Below are positions 15,687-18,954 of a stretch of DNA of 18,954 bases, piece by piece. Position 1 is the stretch's first letter, and each line of letters opens with the position of its first letter. A program made the translations under genes and the position numbers. The stretch is from Xanthoparmelia taractica. Taxonomy: Eukaryota > Ascomycota > Lecanoromycetes > Lecanorales > Parmeliaceae. Under the pieces are notes generated by a model, which was not told where the DNA came from, ran no database searches, and saw only the letters and a list, made by a program, of their open reading frames with translations. The DNA is taken from positions 7,879-26,832 of the forward strand of contig MU853212.1 in assembly GCA_033085395.1 (NCBI GenBank), given 5' to 3'.

Positions 15687-16015
15687 AACGCCCGAAAATT
15701 TTTTACTCCGCAGGCAGATGTATTCGCAGTGGTATTTTCGCAGCACTTGGTTCACGAACACCATGGGCGACGGTGACGAGCGATCTCTTGAACTACCCTC
15801 TATGGTTCAGCCCCGAATGGAACGGATTCTGTGGCTTGGCCATCGCAGAGCATCAGTCTGTCACACCGTCGTGAGATCAAATGACAGTTCTAATTGAAAA
15901 TGCTGTTCAGGCCAATCGATGGATACGATTTGATGCGGTCACAAAATCCTTCGTGATTACAGACTACGTGATGAATGAGCTTAACATCCAAGCAACAGCC
16001 GAGGGAGAGCTGTAG

Positions 16016-16968
16016 AACGGTTAGTCGTCAAATCCTGGAACGGTGAGAGATTAATAATAGGGCAATCAAACCGCAATCATTGTTACCAGCCATGGTGAGA
16101 ACGTGACATCAGCCAGAGCCCAACTCCCAGAGTTCCTCCATCTCCTAAGCATATCTCAGTCTTCTAAAAAGAAAAAATATGAGTGCTTCCACAGCGGAAA
16201 TGTAGATGATTACGGAAGGAAGTAATGAGAGGCGACAGAAAACGAAAGTAGAATCGGACGACAGGACGTATGAGGCTATGCTTCCTTTGATTTCATGGAA
16301 TCAAGATGACTTCAAGGTTCATGAACGTATAACGCCTAGTGACGCGATCGATGTATCTTGTATATCTACTAAACTCTGTGAGTCCTTCCTATCCACTTTA
16401 GCAGCCCCTCTTTGAATAGCCAAAAGTTCCGCAAGTCTGTCAAAGAACCATTTATTGACTATAATTGTGTTCTGCATCGAACTCATCTATCGACAGCACA
16501 ACAAGGTAACAGGTTCCATATCTTGTTCTAATTCAATAGATTACCATGGTCCTCAATCTCTCCGTATGAGTAGGCGGTAATAAGTGTGTGATGAAATGCC
16601 CCAGCAAAAGCACCTAGTGCCTAGAATAAAAGCAAATATCATGGAAGTCGTTCATGTTGAGCGAACTGGTTCAAGTAAGCTGCAAAAACATCCCCAGAGA
16701 GAGTTTTTTGTCTCACGAGCAATATTTAATGCTCTCGTGCGAACTTGTTCACAAGTGCCCCGTAGATTCTGGTGTCGATGCTAATAGACATTAGCACTTG
16801 GAAGATCCGACATCTATCGACCTCGTAGAGAAGGCTTTGCTTTGGTAAAAAAACTGTATAAATATATGTAAGTCAAGGTCTTCTAGTGAGCTTTCATTCT
16901 GATTTAAGACCCACATAGTCAGATTCCCTATAATTATGGTATCCATCGAGGGCTGCACTTTGACCCTT
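16016..16968. other. No gene supported
   Basis: Only short frames on both strands (for example 16206-16415 and 16584-16784 plus). A frame with AMLPLISWNQDDFKVHERIT looks faintly coding. An imperfect hairpin lies at 16752-16800 (CAAGTGC...GCACTTG, with TGCTAAT/ATTAGCA inside). I see no RNA gene or repeat array. Confidence 0.3.
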
Positions 16969-17262
16969 CTATGTGGACAGTCTTACATATACTTGATTAA
17001 GCGTCAAGCCAGCCGTCTGCCAAGTATATCGGATTACCTGTTGACGATCGTGAAGAAGCTCTGGGGTAGCGACAAGAAGCTCCGTTCGATTGGCCGGTGC
17101 GGTAATGTTGGGCTCACTTTGGATCACCGTGCCCTTTTGGACGAAGCTGTCACTGATTTTCTGTGTCTTGACGGGCACGCCATTTTGATCACAGAGAGTG
17201 ACCATTTGAGCAGCAGATGAGCGTGCTGTTTTGGACTTTGGTTTCGAAAACAGGTTTCCCAT
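16969..17262 (-). CDS. Small protein with N-terminal MGNLFS (possible N-myristoylation)
   Basis: From ATG 17262 the frame gives about 97 residues: MGNLFSKPKSKTARSSAAQM, TLCDQNGVPVKTQKISDSFV, then a polar body and WQTAGLTLNQVYVRL. Gly2 with Ser6 and following lysines fits the N-myristoyltransferase consensus plus a basic patch, which would direct the protein to a membrane. A longer in-frame start at 17322 exists but would bury the motif. A donor-like GTATATGTAAG near the end (about 16985) hints at an intron and further exons. No family recognised, and the opposite strand is also open (16936-17220), so coding is uncertain. Confidence 0.35.
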   Translation of the reverse strand: MGNLFSKPKSKTARSSAAQMVTLCDQNGVPVKTQKISDSFVQKGTVIQSEPNITAPANRTELLVATPELLHDRQQVIRYTWQTAGLTLNQVYVRLST

Positions 17263-17322
17263 TGTGATATTTTCGTCAATAATCAAGGATGTTTGGCACC
17301 GTAAATTGAGCCTAAACCTCAT

Positions 17323-18060
17323 TTCTATGATTTGGAATAGTATGGAACTAGTCTAGCATGCCTTACGAAAAGCTAGGAGGTTGGTGCACCCTTCGGGTAA
17401 TATAATAATTACTCAGGCATGAGCACGGAGCCTTCCCTAAGCTTATTATTTTAATATAACCGAGGTGCAGAAGGTTGATTTAACAGTAAGGCATCTAAGC
17501 GGATAAAAGAGAAGTAAGAAGATAGATAAGAAATACAAGACAAACGTCCATTGGATCAGAAACGTCGAAGACACTAACCCCTCTTTGCCTTGTCTTCCAG
17601 CTTGTGGGTCACCTGGGCAGCTGTCAATATGACTGGCCACCATGAATCGACCCTGCATGCAGAGCTTTTACTCACAACTGCCAGCCTTGCTCATGTAATC
17701 CGGTGGCAGCTTGACGCGGCATGGAAGTAAAACGAAAGAAGAACGACCTCGAAATGGTAGCTCATTGGATACGAGATACTCCTGCGCTCTAGCCCAACAC
17801 TGGTTTTGTTGCGTTACTTGACGTTTATAGCATCCATTCAACCAGCTCCGCTACTGTGCAGGAGGCTAAGGCAACAGAAAGTCGTCTGGGCCAACGATAA
17901 AGTTTAATGGCGGGATCCTGGCCGGGATTCAGATGCAGTTGATAGTTGCACTGATCCTTGACTCCGTTGATACGATGGACTGATGCTGAGACGCCTCTAC
18001 CAACCCTTTACAACTTAAGTAATATCCTGAAACGAATAAGCAGAGATGTGAAGGTCCCGG
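17323..18060. other. No gene supported
   Basis: A 70-codon minus frame at 17446-17658 has a hydrophobic run (FVLYFLSIFLLLFY) but no other sign of coding. The AT-rich stretch near 17400-17460 has no recognised signal. No RNA gene or repeat array found. Confidence 0.3.
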
Positions 18061-18260
18061 CTCAAGTAGCCACACGGGCAAGGCTATGACCCTTCGGGCT
18101 CGGACTTGATTAACTCATAGTGGACTGTTGCAGTATCTCTGAAGAGGAAAAAGAGTGTGCAGCCTGCGGGTGCCGACCTCGTACTTCCTTGCCCATTTCG
18201 CCAGTTCGCCTTTTCGTCTCATGCAACGCAATGCAGCTCTCAGAGAGATGCAGAATTAGC
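18061..18260 (+). repeat. Diverged partial copy of sequences at 12910-12960 and 13335-13375
   Basis: GGCAAGGCTATGACCC and GGACTTGATTAAC (about 18077-18115) parallel GGCGAGGCTATGATTT and GGACTTGATCGAT at about 12917-12955. CAGTTCGCCTTTTCGT with CAATGCAGCTCT (about 18202-18241) parallels TAGTTCGCCTTTCCGT with CAATACGGCTCT near 13342-13380. The spacing differs (about 90 versus 390 bases), so one copy has lost or gained internal sequence. It suggests two members of one decayed gene or repeat family. Confidence 0.4.
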
Positions 18261-18363
18261 TTACAAGCTAATTCGCTTGATGTATCTAGTATGACCCGTT
18301 TTTCCTTGTTAAAGACGCGAAGCTGTTGGTACCACTTCTGCAGATTCTACGCTCAAGTACTAG

Positions 18364-18723
18364 CCACGAAGTTGGGATCCCTGGCTGTTTGGGTTTGCAA
18401 TAGGTTCTCGAGATGATCAAGAGAAATTCTACATCAAGGTCTGGACGTTATATAGGCGCTTGAACACCCACATATTCGTCCTTGCCGTCGGCCAACTGGC
18501 AACACTGAGACTGATTGAGCCGGATTTTTCAAAGCTTGAGATTCACATTACTTTTGACCTCGACGCTGGTGGAGCAGGTGAGACACGCACGCTCACCGGA
18601 GACGACGTGGAGGGAGACAGCTACAACTTGCCCCCACTCCCTTCGCCTCCGTTATATCCGAGCCCGGGCGAAAACAGTGGCTGGTCGGACGAAGGCAGCT
18701 GCTGTTCGGACGGATGCTGTTGA
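18364..18723 (+). CDS. C-terminal part of an unrecognised protein with Cys-rich tail
   Basis: The frame is open from a TAG at 18361-18363 to TGA 18721. It reads SWDPWLFGFAIGSRDDQEKF, YIKVWTLYRRLNTHIFVLAV, GQLATLRLIEPDFSKLEIHI, TFDLDAGGAGETRTLTGDD. A Pro-rich stretch (LPPLPSPPLYPSPG) and the end SDEGSCCSDGCC follow. Composition is coding-like over the whole 120 codons. In the same frame upstream of the TAG, SADSTLKY continues, so the TAG may be a nonsense change (CAG to TAG) in a longer gene. I do not recognise the family; the Cys tail could be lipidated or metal-binding, which is speculation. Confidence 0.4.
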   Translation, partial: PRSWDPWLFGFAIGSRDDQEKFYIKVWTLYRRLNTHIFVLAVGQLATLRLIEPDFSKLEIHITFDLDAGGAGETRTLTGDDVEGDSYNLPPLPSPPLYPSPGENSGWSDEGSCCSDGCC

Positions 18724-18954
18724 AAAGACGTAGTACTGCCTGACGGTTACTAGATGACCGAGATTGATTAATCTAGCAGTCATCACGTGGTATCCCCTGC
18801 TGGGTTGGCAGATGATAAGGAAAACATCGATGATAGCATCAGAACTCTTTCAGGGAAGTTGTTTCGAGGTTTTTGGGCAATGCTCCCGATGGTTCAAACC
18901 GTCGGTCCAGCAGACCTGAACCAGTTCAAATTGAAGCTATATACACGGTTGGTA
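18724..18954. other. Window end, no gene supported
   Basis: A hairpin around GGTTCAAACC (about 18885-18905) resembles a tRNA T-loop, but no tRNA fits. No coding frame is supported. Confidence 0.3.

Larger units (their letters stand above)
13900..16015 (+). pseudogene. EST1/SMG7-like protein pseudogene
   Basis: Pieces in order match the fungal EST1-like family (Est1 DNA/RNA-binding TPR domain; telomerase and RNA-surveillance factors). From about 13960: EARHVRQLDQTPISYEQLMV, then after a frameshift near 14045 YARLVMVEARYIDIDKRQLA. After a disrupted region with TAA 14198: EHHDFLLASQHPSPSPELHR, ARLWGHGIQAFLEVLRHRLP, MLAFIYIAHTMIASLYET and WIECL. An intact intron 14475-14528 restores EDLGRYRMAIECDERKDREV. 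Next come GRLYHHLTLLARPYTLEQL and ARESIMILFNPIL. A frameshift near 15005 precedes HPLVHVYLVFIQSLIIAQEA, WKFFEKDVTW and AKDFPQPSEENGG. Coding breaks at ~15278 for a ~400-bp insertion and resumes at 15685 with PENFLLRRQMYSQWYFRSTW, ELPSMVQPRMERILWLGHR. A last 40-nt intron-like gap (15871-15910) joins to ANRWIRFDAVTKSFVITDYV and TAG 16013. The 5' start is not resolved. It would be a nuclear/cytoplasmic RNA-binding adaptor if intact. Confidence 0.75.

Noticed and set aside
16752..16800. Inverted repeat as a transposon end or terminator
   Set aside because: Only short arms with a large unpaired middle, no partner copy and no target duplication.
17446..17658. 70-codon ORF with a hydrophobic segment
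   Set aside because: Hydrophobicity comes from an AT-rich stretch; no start context, homology or neighbouring exons support it.
18870..18930. tRNA gene suggested by GGTTCAAACC
   Set aside because: The 5-bp stem pairs only around an 8-nt loop, and no acceptor, D or anticodon arms fit.

Overview
The window looks like nuclear DNA of a filamentous ascomycete (Pezizomycotina, probably Eurotiomycetes). Evidence: introns of about 40-70 nt with GTANGT donors and CTNAC-type branch sites; a 28S rRNA 3' end of fungal type; a Tad-like LINE C-terminus; and protein families typical of such genomes (DUF7514, F-box/ankyrin, EST1-like, Myb/SANT-like). It is accessory or decayed sequence: most recognisable genes carry stops, frameshifts or insertions, and repeats of several kinds lie between them. 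Family names are from memory of motifs; no search was run.

Layout. 1-460: about nine copies of a ~19-nt motif headed by CCGGGTA(A/G), the core bound by Reb1/Nsi1-type Pol I terminator proteins. 595-648: two hairpins just past the 28S 3' end. 656-1013 (minus): the last ~358 nt of 28S rRNA, starting inside the sarcin-ricin loop. 1014-2629 (minus): the 3' part of a LINE (3' UTR plus zinc-knuckle C-terminal domain), in the same orientation as the 28S and abutting it. This is the layout of a rDNA-inserted LINE followed by downstream 28S and intergenic spacer, although no upstream 28S is visible. 2603-3983: a short ORF, a TGGAC-rich repeat tract, a Cys-rich reading frame with one stop, and a small two-CxxC minus-strand ORF. 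4621-5809: a three-exon DUF7514-type gene whose second intron appears to have lost its AG acceptor.

6243-6443 and 10585-10720: related minisatellites in opposite orientation, bracketing ~4.1 kb. Inside are a 1.37-kb DNA transposon (6995-8368) with 18-bp perfect terminal inverted repeats, carrying a broken Myb/SANT-like gene and a convergent gene tail, and a broken F-box/ankyrin gene (8769-10303). 11507-12418 (minus): an intact 303-aa protein of unknown function. 12750-13729: exon-like pieces of an unrecognised gene. 13900-16015: an EST1/SMG7-like pseudogene interrupted by a ~400-bp LTR-like insertion. The rest is mostly non-coding, with a small minus-strand ORF starting MGNLFS and a final plus-strand ORF ending in a Cys-rich tail.

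No operon-like or cooperative gene system is evident. The most notable points are the LINE/28S junction at the sarcin-ricin loop, the Reb1-like motif array, and the Myb-encoding TIR element.
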